A stretch of DNA of 64,000 nt from Podocnemis expansa (GCA_007922195.1 ML681964.1:9653861-9717860); one strand, 5' to 3'. Shown: positions 12,420-24,624, counted from the first letter of the stretch. Program-made: numbers and translations. The notes: generated from the sequence alone by a model not told the origin.

Positions 12420-12690
12420 TAGAGGGATGCCAGGGAGTTGGAATTGCTCAGTCGGAAGTTATATTCTTCCTCCGCCTTCCAGCTACATGTTGCCAACAAC
12501 CAGGCCCTAGTAGGCAGGTATATGCTGGATGTATGGGAGTCAACATACAAGTTCAGACACTTACTCCCACAAGAGGCGAGGGAAAAATATGACACCTTCG
12601 CTGAGGAGGGCAGGATAGCCTCACAGGACCTCCTCCTCTCAGCTTGGGATTCCGTAGACGTGGCATCCCGCATGATAGCCTCGGTAGTGA
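12420..12690 (+). pseudogene. DIRS-like gag, LAP2-alpha-like domain
   Basis: Residues read RELELLSRKLYSSSAFQL, then VANNQALVGRY, FRHLLPQEAREKY, and a DS-VDVASRMIA segment. This matches the alpha-helical domain shared by DIRS gag proteins and the LAP2-alpha isoform of TMPO, which is known to derive from a DIRS-type retrotransposon. The usual continuation after RMIASVV is missing; at about 12700 the sequence becomes a hAT transposase in the same frame. It is therefore a truncated retrotransposon remnant and not TMPO itself, since the surrounding exon structure and lamin-binding parts are absent. Confidence 0.6.
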
Positions 12691-12699
12691 CCTTGTGTT

Positions 12700-13156
12700 G
12701 TGCCATTGAAAACTGTGGCAAGTGTAGACTAGGGCTAACTGACACTTGCTGGGAGAGCTGCAAGGAAGATATAAGGCCAGTGAGGAACAAAACAATTGAG
12801 GTTTATGATGCTCCAATAAAACTGGCACATCTGAGTAAAGCTGAGGCCAAAATCTGACACAAAGTGCAAAACCTGACAAACCAGATCACTTTCTGCAAAT
12901 TTCCAGTCTCAGTTGTGGTTTGGCATGATTCAATGTTCAAAGTAAACATTCTAAGCAAGGTATTACAAACCCAGTCGATGGACATCATGACTGCTACTAC
13001 TTTGATGAGAAGCTGCCTTGACTGTGTTACAGCCTACAGAGACAATGGATTTAAAGATGCCATCTCTGTCACCAAAGAAATAGTGAAAAACATAGGAGTT
13101 GAGCTTCTCTTCAAGGAAACTTGTATTCACCAGATGAGTACAGTTTTGTTATGAGG
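12700..13156 (+). pseudogene. ZMYM1-like hAT transposase fragment
   Basis: The same frame continues with a stop at 12855-12857. It reads LTDTCWESCKEDIRPVRNKT, then VVWHDSMFKVNILSKVLQTQ and SMDIMTATTLMRSCLDCV, ending around YRDNGFKDAISVTKEI. The order W-E..VRP....I and (V/F)W-D-L--VN--SK-LQ----DI is typical of hAT transposases annotated as zinc finger MYM-type protein 1-like (TTF-type/DUF4371 proteins). The N-terminal zinc fingers and the C-terminal dimerisation domain are absent. The fragment is about 150 codons of a protein that is normally several hundred residues. It ends at TGA-rich sequence after 13156. Confidence 0.65.
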
Positions 13157-13389
13157 GTAGAGGTGAGGTGATGGGAAATTTGGATGGAAAATTCAAGATG
13201 GAGTTTTTTTGCTTGCTTGTTAATATTATTCAAGTGTTCACCAAAAAAGCTTTGGAGAACTGAAGGACTATATAAAGACCTAGTTGTTTTTGAATGACCG
13301 TGGTAAGCTGATGGCAGACAGGAAAACACCCAAACAATTGTACAGATCTGCACCAGATATTGACACATGATGATGTTCAGACATCAATA

Positions 13390-14190
13390 ATTAAGACGCC
13401 TGTGTTAAATAGGACCACCTCTGTCAGTGTCTCAGGAATCTCTCGCTCTTCTCAATTTCTTTATTTCCTATTTATTCAATCTTGCCTCAGTATCAATCTC
13501 CCTGACAACTCTCCTCAGACATCCCAATGCAAACTCAAACTAACCATAGTGAAAACCAAATTGCCTATCTTTCCCTAGACTTTCCACCCTCCCTTCCCTG
13601 CCAGATTCAATAATTCTACTATTCTCCATCACCTATGTTTGCAACATTGATATCACTAATTTTTTCTTCTCTCTTTCATTTCATTGACTACGATCTCCCT
13701 CGTCTAAGGTGCTGCGAAGTCCTACTGCTTCTTCCTTGACAGGATCTCCTAAATCCATTCCTACAATCAAAACTTTAATCAATGATCTAGTCATCATTTA
13801 TCTGTCTACTGCAACATACTTCTCCCTGATTTCTGATTCACACTGAGAACATCATATTATCTCCTCAGCCATTACTCTAATTCTTCCTCTCCCTGAATGC
13901 CTTCATCATCTTCTAATCTCTTTCTGTATCAAATAGAAATTGTCTTATTTTTGCCTTCAAAGCCCTTCAGAGCTCTGCCCTATGTCTGTTTCCACAGATT
14001 GTGATTTATACTCCACCAGCTTGCTTCTTCCTTTGTTTCCTTCTGTTGTGATCAGCTGTGATTTTATCACGTCCTCTCCCTGTGCCTGTAATATACTGCA
14101 GGATCTTGTGTGACATACCCTCAAGTTCAGTACCTGCCTTCAGATTTCTCATAAGCAGTCACATCTTTCAACTAGTCTTATAACACTGAA
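13390..14190 (+). mobile_element. L2-like LINE fragment, C-terminal ORF2 region
   Basis: Translated pieces match the L2 family layout: LKLTIVKTKLPIFP at 13535-13577, a segment like NNSTILHHLC at 13609-13638, FFLLSFISLTT near 13663-13690, AAKSYCFFL near 13712-13738, then LSVYCNILL near 13800-13826 (L2 has S-LDYCN-LL). Several stops and frameshifts are present. The 3' end is not clearly defined. Confidence 0.55.
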
Positions 14191-14433
14191 CTCTACCACA
14201 CCAATCCGTTTCCTTGGCTGTATTCCAGCAAATAACAACATGCAAAAATACGTAATTACTATAGCTAAAAAATCACACACACATGATTAACAAAAAAATT
14301 TAGTCAAAAGCATCTCATCTTTGTTCATCCTATAATCCCCTTTGCTTATCATCTATGGGTCTATCATCTATTTAGATTATGAAATCTTTATGGAAGGGAC
14401 TATAAAGTTCCATGCTCACCAATGGTTCTACAC

Positions 14434-14781
14434 CAGTGGTCCCCAAACGGTGAGGGCACAGATGAACATTCAAGCGGAACAGAGAGGAGCGTGTGCAGAG
14501 AAACCCAATCTAGCCTCCATAGGTAGGCAGGAAGAAAGTTCCAGCTCCATACCACCCCCTGCTCTGCCCTCTACCCAGCTCTGATCTCGTTCTGCTCTTC
14601 CCCAGAACAGCTCTGCTCTACCCCAGCTCATCCCTCACCCTCAGTTCTGCCCCCTTCCCTCCAGCTTCATCTTCAGTCCAAACTCCTCTGTTGAGGCTAC
14701 TGTGCATTAATGGACTAGGAGAGTAGACAGATTACAGGATTGGCAATGAGGGTTCTGGACAGAAAAGTCTGGGCCCCACTG
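14434..14781. mobile_element. hAT-type non-autonomous element
   Basis: Starts CAGTGGTCCCCAAACGG and ends TCTGGGCCCCACTG, which are inverted partners. Flanked by TTCTACAC (14426-14433) and TTCTACAG (14782-14789), an 8-bp target duplication with one change. No coding capacity; the interior is CT-rich with a CTGCTCTACCCCAG-type phrase repeated. Confidence 0.8.
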
Positions 14782-14789
14782 TTCTACAG

Positions 14790-16666
14790 ATATACTAAAA
14801 CTGTAATAGCTCAAAGCTCATCAGAATGAGTATTCTGCTGATAATGCAATGTTAATAGGCAACATTTAGGAATTTTTCAATGTCAACAGGCAGACAGACA
14901 GTAAAACAGAAATTAGTGATTTTATACAAATGACTAACTAGTGCAACAGATTGTATGACAGTATGGCTCATTTCACGGCTATCAAGATTTGGGCCCCATT
15001 CTGCAAGTGCTTCACTATACTACTGTGGACTATTCAAGATAGTAAAGTTAAGCACATGTGTGTTTGCGGTATTAGAGTCTAAGCAGTACATAATTATAAA
15101 TATGTAAGAAACATTGGACAAAAGATGGTAGAAAGAAAGATAGTAAGAAAGGTACAGAATCAGCCACATTTTAAATTAAGGTTCTATTTATGAAGTGTTT
15201 TATAAAAGGCTAGTATAATGTTCATTATAAATATGAACAATGGTTTCACAGAAGGTTATTAGTTTATCAGTAGAAGGTGCTGTTTTCATAAGGCATGATA
15301 ATAACCATCATGCTGACTGTTGGATACTCTAGCAATTGACTAGCCCTTCATTAAAATACATATTAATAATTTATTAATCCTTAAAAACATTTAAAAATGA
15401 AAGTTTATTATTAAATGTGACCATATCGTCTTCCTCCTTAGTATAAATATTGATAAATCCTCTTAATTTTCATTAAAAGGGAAAGAAGGTTGTAATGGAG
15501 AATATATCGATGTAATAAAGATATTTTTTTCCCCATAGGAGTATGCCATGATTCATAGAAATAAGTGTCATTATGGCCATTGGAGAGCATACCTGCTGTT
15601 TAATCATAGTCAGCATCACTGAAACACATCATATTTTATATATATGCACATTAATGGAGGAGAAAACTGATGCAATCCTGCTTGGGTATGAATGACAGAA
15701 GAGAAGCAGTCTTACTGTGGACATGTTGCAGGGGCTCTGGGAGAACCATTCTGCTAGTTGCTGCCAGTGTGTATTATGATCTTTCTATCAACTGCAGCCA
15801 AGTAATTACAGACCTATTGACATGATGGTGGAGCCAAAGAATATTTATGTACCATATAACCTCTTTTTCTTTTGACTGTATCTTACAAAATGCTTAAACA
15901 AGAAGCTCAATTAGTAATGAGGATCTCTTTTATAACTGAACTAATTTTGCACCCAAAATCAATTGCATACTTTGTCATTCTAAATTGTCTTAGCAGCATG
16001 TAGCTACGGGCTCCGAGAAAAGCAGCAAAAATAGCAGGCAAAAGCAGCAGCAGAATTTATTAATACTGGTGGTACTTGGAAAAGGAAACGATTCAAATAT
16101 ACATTGGTGGAGGGGACAGGGAGTCTTTTATACATTCTGTAGCACTGATTTGGTGCTCCTTCTTACTCCAGTATTGGGGGGGGGGGGACAAAAAATACCA
16201 GCAGAGTGTTTTTTTTTTTCAAAAGCCTTTTTCAAAAGCTACCAAAAATACTTGAATTTAAAGGGAATTTTCAGATACAGATACATGGATTAGTCTTAGA
16301 AACTGACTAATACATACATACATGATAGATAGATAGATAGATAGATAGATCGATTTTAAAACATACTAAGTTAACAGTGTCTCTTTAATTGCTCGTCAAA
16401 CTAAAGCTGAGACCCAGCAAAAGAATCATCTTTGGAGAATAAATTAATTTTAAATTATGAAAAAAAATTACAAATCAAAAGTGTCTTCTCTCAGCCTTCC
16501 CTGAAAATCATCTCTGGCTTCACTTTGAAAAGATACACCATCTCCCATAATGAAGTAAGTTGTTCTGACTCCAAGGTAATATCAAACACACAGCTGCATC
16601 ACAGCACCTTGTTTGGCAAGCTGTAAGTTACCATTACAATTTGTTTATAGTGAGCTCACTCCCTCT
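14790..16666. other. no gene recognised
   Basis: AT-rich intron-like sequence with a G-run near 16177. No similarity recognised apart from the GATA microsatellite listed separately. Confidence 0.5.
16324..16350. repeat. (GATA)n microsatellite
   Basis: Nearly seven uninterrupted GATA units. Confidence 0.95.
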
Positions 16667-16771
16667 GGGCCAAATTCTGCTCTCAGTTATGCTGCTATGA
16701 ATTTGGAGCAAGGTCATTTACTTAGTTAAGTTTATCTCAACATACACTGCTGTTATGAACCAGAATCAGCC
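16667..16771. repeat. palindromic GGGCCAAATTCTG-type repeat
   Basis: The left half GGGCCAAATTCTGCTCTCAG is mirrored by a right half ending ACCAGAATCAGCC. Two related copies occur at 25245-25337 and 57147-57242. It looks like a short foldback MITE; the superfamily is unclear. Confidence 0.5.
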
Positions 16772-17215
16772 ATACATTTACAACTGGTTAACCATTCATG
16801 TTTTGGGCTGTTTACTCCTTGCCTGATACATTTTTTATATCCTTCATGGACCCAGTTACTGTGAGATGGTAAAGTCTTTTATTTGGTAGCATGCTTGTCC
16901 CTGTTATGTCCTTTGTTATGAGCAAAGGAGGCAATTTTAAGGAAGTTATTTGTCCATACCTTTTTCTAAGAGTCCTCAGATCTTAGATAACTCCACTGAT
17001 CATATTTCATTGATGCCGTTCCATTTCACAGCTGCGGGTTAAGTCTGGGAATCCTTTCACTGACTTCAGCTGGTGTTGGTTCAGGGCCTAGGGCTTTTGT
17101 ATTGTGTGTATTAGTGCAGTATGTAAGAACTTAATCTAATTCCCACTGAAGTCTGAGGCAGTTTGTATGGCAATGAACTCACTACCTGTAGTACGCCTCA
17201 TGTCAGGACACGACA
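16772..17215. other. no gene recognised
   Basis: Unique-looking sequence; nothing supportable. Confidence 0.5.
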
Positions 17216-17223
17216 CTGTATGG

Positions 17224-17759
17224 CAGTAGTTTTCAAAGGTTGGATACCACAGATCCTCAAGCATTGGGTCATGGTACCCCCTGTTGCTGCCACTGAAAGA
17301 TCTGAATGCATTGCTCAAAGATGTAATTGTTGGGTCATGGGCAATCTTCCCTCTAATTTTTTGTAGGCTGTGTGCACAAAAAAATTCTTTTGTGCAAATT
17401 TTCAGAACTGGTGTCCGAATTTGTGCGCATTCCAGTGAGTGTGGTCAAACTTGCAAGCACAACAAAGCAAGTGTGTATGATGCAAATAATATATTAGCTT
17501 TATTTTGATATGGTGATGGAAATGATTTTATAATTTACAAAACCTTATTTGAAACATGCTAATTGAAACAGCTTTCTTAAAGTATCATAAAAATATCTGC
17601 ACTGTTAAATTTTTTTGTGCACACTTTATTTTGTTGTGTGCGCAGGTTTCACAACCTGTGTGCGTGCGCACACGCGCACAGCTTAGAGGGAACATAGGTC
17701 ATGGCCACAAATGATTTTTTTTCAACTGTGTCTCAAGGGAAAAAGTTTGAGAACCACTG
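17224..17759. mobile_element. hAT-type element, host of a nested insertion
   Basis: Starts CAGTAGTTTTCAAAGGTTGG and ends AAAAAGTTTGAGAACCACTG, the inverted form of the same terminus. Flanks CTGTATGG (17216-17223) and CTGTGAGG (17760-17767) form an 8-bp duplication with two changes. Most of its interior is a second element at about 17341-17695. Confidence 0.7.
17341..17695. mobile_element. nested repeat with TTCCCTCTAA inverted ends
   Basis: Ends TCTTCCCTCTAA and TTAGAGGGAACA are inverted partners. The flanks GGGTCATGG (about 17332-17340) and AGGTCATGG (about 17697-17705) look like a target duplication of about 9 bp inside the hAT element. The right end is rich in TGTGCGCG-type dinucleotides. 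Confidence 0.55.
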
Positions 17760-17767
17760 CTGTGAGG

Positions 17768-18733
17768 AGTCCTCATCTCTAGCATCCTTTGCTGGCCATC
17801 AGTCACTCATCACGTCTTCCCTAGAGACTGACAGCTTCCCCATGAGATCTTCTTAGTTGCATCAGGCTTTAGCTCAGGGCTTCCCCTCACAGGAACCTTA
17901 TTCTGTTCTCTGTGGGATCTCCTACCTGCAGGAAAATCCTGATTTTTCTGCAGTCTCTCTCCACACCTGTGTAGTCTTTCCCTAACCTTTTCACAAAAAG
18001 GGTCACTAATGTGCCTTCAGCTGCCATATCACCATCAGCTAAAGGCCAGCTGTTCGGTTACAGGAAAGGATGAGCTTGCCTTGCATTCAAAGGGCAATCA
18101 TCCCGTGACAGTGTTTTTCCATTCTTCATTGGGAGCTCGATCAGGCCCCATGTACTAATTTCAAATAATACTCTGTCCTCCAAAATGTCAGAAATGTCTC
18201 CCTGTCTCAAAAACCACGGAAGGAATAGGCACTGTAATGCTGACCTTAGGTTTTATGCCCCCTAGAAAAGCCATTGGAACAACACTGCAATCTACAAAGT
18301 GAGTCAAACTCATAGGCTCCCTATGTAATGCCTGGAGAGAAATGGATGCCTCAGAATGCATGCCACAAATGAAAGCCAAGCCACTGTGGGGGGGAAGCTG
18401 CCTAAGATAGGCAATGAAAAAAGATGTGGAGAGGTGTATATACTAAGCACTTCCCCTCACAGAAGTAGGTGCCTAAGTCTTGGCTGCAGGAAGGTAACTA
18501 TTTCTAAAAGCGATCTACAAAGTGCAGGAAGATAGATGCTCCCCTGACTAGCCACTTGCAGGGCCCGATCCAGTAGGTGTGTCAGCAGCTGCTTACCCCA
18601 TATAAAATAGCCAAGAGGAGAAGGATAGGAGAAACTCCATAATAATCTTTAGCTCCAGGGTTAGCACTCACCTTCCAGCATGTGGGAAATCCCTATTTCA
18701 AATAGCCCTATACCTGGTGAGGAGACAAGAGTT
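17768..18733. other. no gene recognised
   Basis: No coding similarity. Phrases such as AGGTGCCTAAGTCTTGG near 18468 recur in reverse near 19340 (CTTAGGCACC), so 18370-19350 may be an unclassified repeat into which the CR1 fragment was inserted. Confidence 0.4.
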
Positions 18734-18838
18734 TCATAGAATCATAGAATCCTAGGGTTGGAAGGGACCTCATAGGTCATCTAGTCCAACCCCCTGTTTG
18801 AGCAAGTTTGAGCAAGGATCTCCTACTTCTCAGGGGCA
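18734..18838 (-). mobile_element. CR1 LINE 3'-end fragment
   Basis: Begins with the CR1 terminal octamer repeats in reverse (TCATAGAATCATAGAATCC), followed by GGTTGGAAGGGACCTCATAG and GTCATCTAGTCCAACCCC. This is the standard CR1 3' end on the minus strand, truncated to about 100 bp. Confidence 0.9.
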
Positions 18839-20215
18839 TGCCATAGCCACTGGGGTATAGAATCATTTTTACTCTTTCTCTGGTTCAAATAATATTGAGC
18901 TAGCCAATTAATGTGGAACAACTTCAACAGCAGAAATTGAGGGTGACCCACAACAGAATATTCCATAGTCTAGTGGCTAAAGCATGTGTCTGAAGGCTCT
19001 TCAAATACATTCTCTTTGTCAGGCAGAGGGGGGTCTTGAACCTGGGTCTCCAACATAGTGAATGAGCATACTAACTGTTGGACTCCAGGTTACAAAGTAA
19101 AAGCACCTCCTCCGTCAGCTCCTCTTTTTTCTTTTTGTAAACTCACATTGCTTCTGAGCACAGTTAGCAGATTGGGTCCCATATCTGACTTAGGTGGAGG
19201 AGCCTCTATCTTCCCTGGTTTACAGATCATTCCCAGTCTCAGGCAGGAGATGGTTGTCCAGATGCCTGGAGAAAGGCAGCATTGTACATGCACAGAAACA
19301 GGAAATTAGATACTTAGGGAATTTTTACTACACAAACTTAGGCACCAAAAGAGTTCAGATGGTCTAGAGGGTTTGGTGGCAGGCAAACCCTAAAAAACAA
19401 AGATATTTTGTGGATCATAGTGGCACCTAAAAATCAGATTTAGTTGTCCTAATATCTTCGTGGATTGATCTGTACCAGGGCTCTCTTGGGATCTTACAGT
19501 CCTTTTCAGAAACAGAAGTCCTACTGAATCAGTAGAGTTTTGCATAGAAATTGATGGCAGGCTATGGACCTTGATTTAACTTGCTAGGGTTCACACAACT
19601 CTACTTGAAAGGCAGTGCAGGCAACGCTACTTCCCACTCTCATCTAAATGTGTGTATCCTGAAATGATGCCTAGTCTAGGCAAGATAAAGATTGGTTTAG
19701 TAGTATGCTTTTTCCATCATTTGGGAATAGAAGTGGGCTGTTTCAGAAATGTCCCGTGGTCAACATGAAACCATTCTGTACTTTATCCAGAGATGTTAAA
19801 TAATGGGAAAGTTAAAAGGATTAAGTAAATACTGAATTTTATTCTATTTAAAAGTTCTAATATTCTTTAAAAGGTCAAAGAAAGCCAGCTTAAATATATT
19901 TTAAAAAAATCCTTTGTAGGCTGAAACCAAGCACAGAAAATTTCATCGCAGATGGTGAAAACTTCAGGAAGTTATAGTGATGTGCAAGTAACAGACTGTA
20001 CAGGAAACTGTTTTATAGACCTGAACTATAAAGGGTTTGACTGAGCGTTCATTGTAATGAAAATGTCTCACTCAACTACTATAAGGGTAAAACTGGCTCA
20101 CAATAACTATTATTTAGAGAAAACATTTATAGACTCGTGAAGTTGTCATGCACAACTTCTGCATCAATAGCATTTAATATTGCTGCAATTAGAGTTCTGA
20201 AAATCCCTTGGGTTA
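18839..20215. other. no gene recognised; possible tRNA-derived SINE patch
   Basis: 18965-19100 contains AGTCTAGTGGCTAAAGCATG and, further on, TCTTGAACCTGGGTCTCC, which resemble pol III A- and B-box areas in opposite orientations. Too short and decayed to name. The rest is featureless. Confidence 0.35.
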
Positions 20216-20223
20216 TATCTCCC

Positions 20224-20477
20224 CAGTGCTGGATTTCCCATGAGGCACTGTAGGCACAGCGTCTAGGGACTACAAAATTTTTAGAGCCTACAAAGGAGTG
20301 AAGAAATTAAAAAAAGCAGAAAAAATAAGGAAAAATAAGGAAAATCATGTGGTTTAGCATTAGAATAGTTTAAAGTGCATCACGTCAATCAACATAATTC
20401 AATTGGCATTTACCCCTCTTTTTGCACATTTTGGAGTGAAAGTGCCTAGGGCCTACAAACACCAAAATCTGGCCCTG
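20224..20477. mobile_element. hAT-type non-autonomous element
   Basis: Starts CAGTGCTGGATTTCCC and ends CAAAATCTGGCCCTG, inverted partners. A perfect 8-bp target duplication TATCTCCC flanks it (20216-20223 and 20478-20485). AT-rich interior with A-runs and no ORF. Confidence 0.85.
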
Positions 20478-20795
20478 TATCTCCCTCTTCTTCTACCACA
20501 TGGAGCAGACCTGACAGAAGTCCTTGGTGGGGGGTGAAAGAGCAGGTGCTCCAGGAATTGCTAGGACTGCAAAAGATAAAGAAGAACATGTGGGTGCCGT
20601 ACCCCAATCTAGGGAGCTCTTGTGTCTCCAGATACCACAGTTAACAGGACATCATCTGACTGGCCTTTTCTTTTTAGGTTTCGTCTTCATTTTTGCAGGC
20701 CCAGTTTGGAGTCTGAATCTAAACTGAATGGTGGGAAGTCAAGGGTTGTTATCAAGAGGGCTTGGTGGAGGGGAGGAAGACAAATTAGTAAAGCT

Positions 20796-21388
20796 GGTCA
20801 GAAAATATATGAAAAATTTAGACAAAATTTAAAAAATGAAAAATTTAGACAAAACAAAAAATTGACAAATTTTTCTCTTTCCTCCCTTGTAAAAATTTCA
20901 ATTTTTGGCAAAATTTCAAACTAAAAATAATATTTAGGACAAAATTTAAATATTTTGATTTAAAGTGGCACTGCTGTGCTTCATGGCAGTTGTAGTTTGC
21001 CGTAACGATATACTTCCATTCTCTTCTATGAGGCTGAATTCTCTGAATGGATCACATCTCCCATGATGCACCACTTTCTCCTTTTTGTTGAGAGAGCAAT
21101 GCCATATGAGTTCCAGGTTACAGAACCTGTTCCATAAAAAAAGAACTGGAACACGAGGGTCCTAAAATACAAGTTCTATGATATCTGGGTCACCATTTTG
21201 ATTTGAAATAACAGGTTCTGTAGAAAAAAATTAAAATTAAAAAAAAGGTTTTGGTTTTCTGGTTTTTATTTCTGATGAAATATCAGAAATTTCCATGGAA
21301 AGCAGAACCTTCAAGGGAAAACATCATTTGAAATTAGAAACATAACTTTCTGTCTAAAGCTGGAAATTTTTTGACCATTTGTGCTAAT
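20796..21388. repeat. AT-rich foldback repeat with TGGTCAAAAAATTT-like ends
   Basis: Left end AGCTGGTCAGAAAATATATG and right end TTTTTTGACCATTTGTGCT are imperfect inverted partners. The middle includes CATCTCCCATGATGCACCA. A second copy with the same layout lies at 55318-55760. No coding capacity; class unknown. Confidence 0.45.
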
Positions 21389-21810
21389 TAGCAATGTCTG
21401 TACCTTAACATTCCTGTGGCAGGGTTCTTTCCCTTGCTCTCTCTCGCAGTCTGAAGTGGCACTCCTTATCCCAAGTCAGGGTTTCCAATAGTCAGCTGCT
21501 ACCCTTTGTGTGGGGCCAGTGTTGCAGCACCTTCTCTTGTCAGCTAAAAAGTTCTCCAATTCCACTTCTTATCAAAATCTCACAAGAAGAAAAAACAAGG
21601 AATGCAAAAGAGTCTTTTGGTGGACATGCCCTTTACTTCAAGGCTTGTCTTCAAACTAGAGAAGTCCTGTCTCCCCATCTCTCCCGATCCACAGGGAAAT
21701 GCCACAGGGAGGTTTGTGTTGTTGGCAAACTCTCAGATTCCTGGCTACAACCAGGGTTCCTTCACAGAGGGGGAGTAGAGGTCTGTTTTCCTTCCTGTTC
21801 AGTGACCTAA
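21389..21810. other. no gene recognised
   Basis: Nothing supportable beyond short random ORFs. Confidence 0.5.
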
Positions 21811-22075
21811 GGTATGTCTACACAGCCTACTGGAGGGGGGGAAGAAAAAAAAACCAACCAGGAGTCATGTGGCACTTAAAGACTAACAACTGGAGTGAGC
21901 CTCCCAGCCCAGCCCAGACAGACAATGGTACCCTCCTCCCTAGGTTTCAGAGCCCAACCTCTGCCCAAGCCACAACTTCAAAGCACTGTCTTCACAGCTA
22001 TTTGGAGAACATCAGTACAAGCCCTACTAGCCCAAATCTGAGAGGCTCCCTCTTGTGGGCTGGGTAGTCATATTC
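21811..22075. mobile_element. Harbinger-like MITE with an inserted PLE-related fragment
   Basis: Left end GGTATGTCTACACAGC is the common reptilian Harbinger-type terminus. The interior (TTTCAGAGCCCAACCTCTG, ACAGCTATTTGG) also fits that MITE type. The right end near 22070 is decayed, so the boundary is approximate. At about 21843-21890 lies an A-run followed by AGGAGTCATGTGGCACTTAA and GACTAAC, one end of the PLE-related palindromic family. Confidence 0.45.
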
Positions 22076-22083
22076 CTACAGAC

Positions 22084-24624
22084 TTAAGTCTCTCCTTTCT
22101 GCCCATCTCCTGATACCTACTGAAGCTATAAGAAGGTTGAGGGAAAATGAAGGGCTTGTACACCCCACCGATAATATTTTACTTATACTTTGTTTATTGT
22201 TGTTTGCTTGTCTTAATGTATTTAAGCTGCAAGTTCTTCAGGGAAAGCACACTTCTGTATGTGTTTGTATTTCACCCTTATAACTTTGGGGGTACTGAGC
22301 TGTAAAAAACAAACAACAATCCTGGCTCTCAGTGACAAGGAAAGTCTAGACAAGAGTCCCCAAAGGGGCTAGGTAAAATCTGAGGCAATATCAGAAGAGG
22401 TGTTAGGAGGAAGAAGGAACTGTGCCATGTAAGAGGGGTAGCAGTGGCCACTCTGGTTGACGTTGCTTCAAATATTCCTTAAGAGCTTAAATGTGAAGCC
22501 CTGATGCTTGCCTATACCTAGGTGAGCAGCTGCTAGGGTACCTCCCCACCCTGTGTCCTGCCCTTTGCTGTGCAGGCAGACACTTAAAAAACACAATCTC
22601 TCCCAAAACACTCTTTGCTGAGGCCCTGCCTGAGGAGGAAATAAATCTGACTTTGAAGGCCCTTGATATTTAAATTTTCATGAAACTCTAGATAAATCAA
22701 ATCAATGTGTACCTTCCAGAACTTACATGACCAAGTGGCCTCCTTTTAAAAGAGACATTTTAACAAATCAAAACACAGAACTTCTATGCTTCTGTAGCTC
22801 TGAGCCTCTGCTGTCCATGATATTTCACTTTTGTCAGACAGGGAAAAAATCCAAACTGTAATCAAAACAACTCTGCTTTTTTAAATAAATCCATACTCAT
22901 CAAACTATTAATAGGAACGCACAATAGGATGAAGCTCAGTGGTTTTTTACATACACTATTATACCTTTTTGTAACCTTACTATCACCCACTGGGGCTACT
23001 TTCAGCCACCCTCACTCCCACTGGTAGAACCTACAAGTCACTGTAAAGAAACTGAAACAACATTAGGAAGATCAGGTCCTAATGTTACTGTCTTTAACTA
23101 CAAAACAATGCTAAAAAATTTCTTTTCATGAGAAAGACACAGAGGGTAAGCACCTGCTTGAACTAGATGGAAAATTTAATTTCAATATCACTTGTTATTA
23201 AGGCTGCTACCTGTAAAACTTTTTTTTTTAAATAGTGTCTGATTTCGCACTATTAAAAACCAATGGGATTTTCTTGATTTACTTCAACAGGAACAGGACT
23301 GAGTCCACCTTAGGAATACCAAGAAACCAAAGTTATTAGGTATATATGCAGAATTTACTGTGATAAATACTGGGTAGCTAAATTTCTCTGGCTAGGATCT
23401 CTATTTCCTCACAGTCATCTCAAGGATCCACTAAATGGTGTGTATGTAATTTATTTCTATTTTGCTTCTCTTTCAGTATTTTTTCTAAAGCTGAGCAAAA
23501 AAAAAAAAGTTTGGCTGTGGCTTTTAAGGTCACACTGGAGAGGGTAAGGAAGGATCATAAAACAGACTTCTGGTAAATTCTGGCAAACTCCCTATTAGAG
23601 CACTTGTTCTCTGTAATTTAGGGTATAGCATATTTCCCAATGCACAAAACCATGACCATACTTTAATTCCACCAGGCAGTCCAGTGCCAGTGGTAGTTCT
23701 AGATTAGCATAAGGTCTGAGCTTTCTATTTTGATTTTTGCAATGTCAGTTTTCCTACACACCTACACTGGATCAGTAATAGAGTATTTACTTTAGTCTTT
23801 CCACACATACGCAACTCCCATTGATTCCACCTGCATTCATTTAAACATACAAATTCAAGTAACAAATCACACAAATTCAAACACCACCCTCCTTTTTAGT
23901 CTCCCTGCCTTCTTATTTAGTTGAGCAATGCTTGCTTTCATGACAACAGCCAGATTCTGCTACAAACTCCCTAAAGTCAATATGACAGATGTTTTGCAAC
24001 CCCAGACAGTATCTTTGGGGGCCATTGTTTTAAATGTATGAATGTTTTCAGTACAATTATGTTCTACTCCCTTGGGGAGGGTTATCACAGCTCCTCTGGG
24101 AACTAAAAACAGTGAAGTATTACTACCCTTGGGCTCGTAAACAATGCCAGAAGGGCATCACATCATAGATGGCATATATGAGTTCAGAATGGGTTTTCCA
24201 TAGTCTAGGTCAGGAAACAAAGAAAGGACGTTTTGTATAAAAGGATTAGTCTGAACTGACACTGGCTTCTCCTTTAGATTCAGAGAAGAGACAAAACCTG
24301 TTTAAAGGCTGTAAAGGCTTTGGGCCTACCAGACTCCTTATGTGTAAGATGGGCAATTTTTGGTATGTTTACTGAGTGTATAGCAAGTTCTATTGTTTTT
24401 TTATGTTCTCTCTGTATTGCTTTCATTGTTTATCTGCCAGCAAAGAGCTGTGCGGTAACTGCTGGCAATTATGCTGATTATTGTCCTTGAAGAGAAAGCA
24501 AAGTGCAGGAGCTGGCCATTAGGAAAACTGGCTTGCTGGGGACATTGCAATATATGACAGAGGGTTGTGCAGCCTTAACTCTCCGCCTTCACTTCCCCTG
24601 ACCCTTCCCCCAGTTACCAGAGAT
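22084..24624. other. no gene recognised
   Basis: AT-rich intron-like sequence with short homopolymers (T-run near 23221, A-run near 23497). No repeat or coding similarity recognised. Confidence 0.5.

Larger units (their letters stand above)
10920..12700 (+). mobile_element. DIRS-like retrotransposon, gag-region remnant
   Basis: The segment contains the two recognisable parts of vertebrate DIRS ORF1: a cysteine-rich CLG-type motif (11327-11421) and a LAP2-alpha-like domain (12420-12690). They are separated by a Ser/Pro-rich linker with recurring GGTACC/GGCACC motifs. DIRS elements use a tyrosine recombinase and integrate without target duplication. Neither that gene nor the inverted termini is visible here, so this is an internal fragment. 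The right side is cut off near 12700, where a different transposase begins. Boundaries are approximate. Confidence 0.6.

Noticed and set aside
12420..12690. A TMPO (LAP2-alpha) gene
   Set aside because: Only the retrotransposon-derived helical domain is present, next to a DIRS cysteine-rich motif and without TMPO exons; a DIRS remnant explains it better.
18965..19100. tRNA gene
   Set aside because: A- and B-box-like words are in opposite orientation and no cloverleaf can be drawn; at most a SINE remnant.
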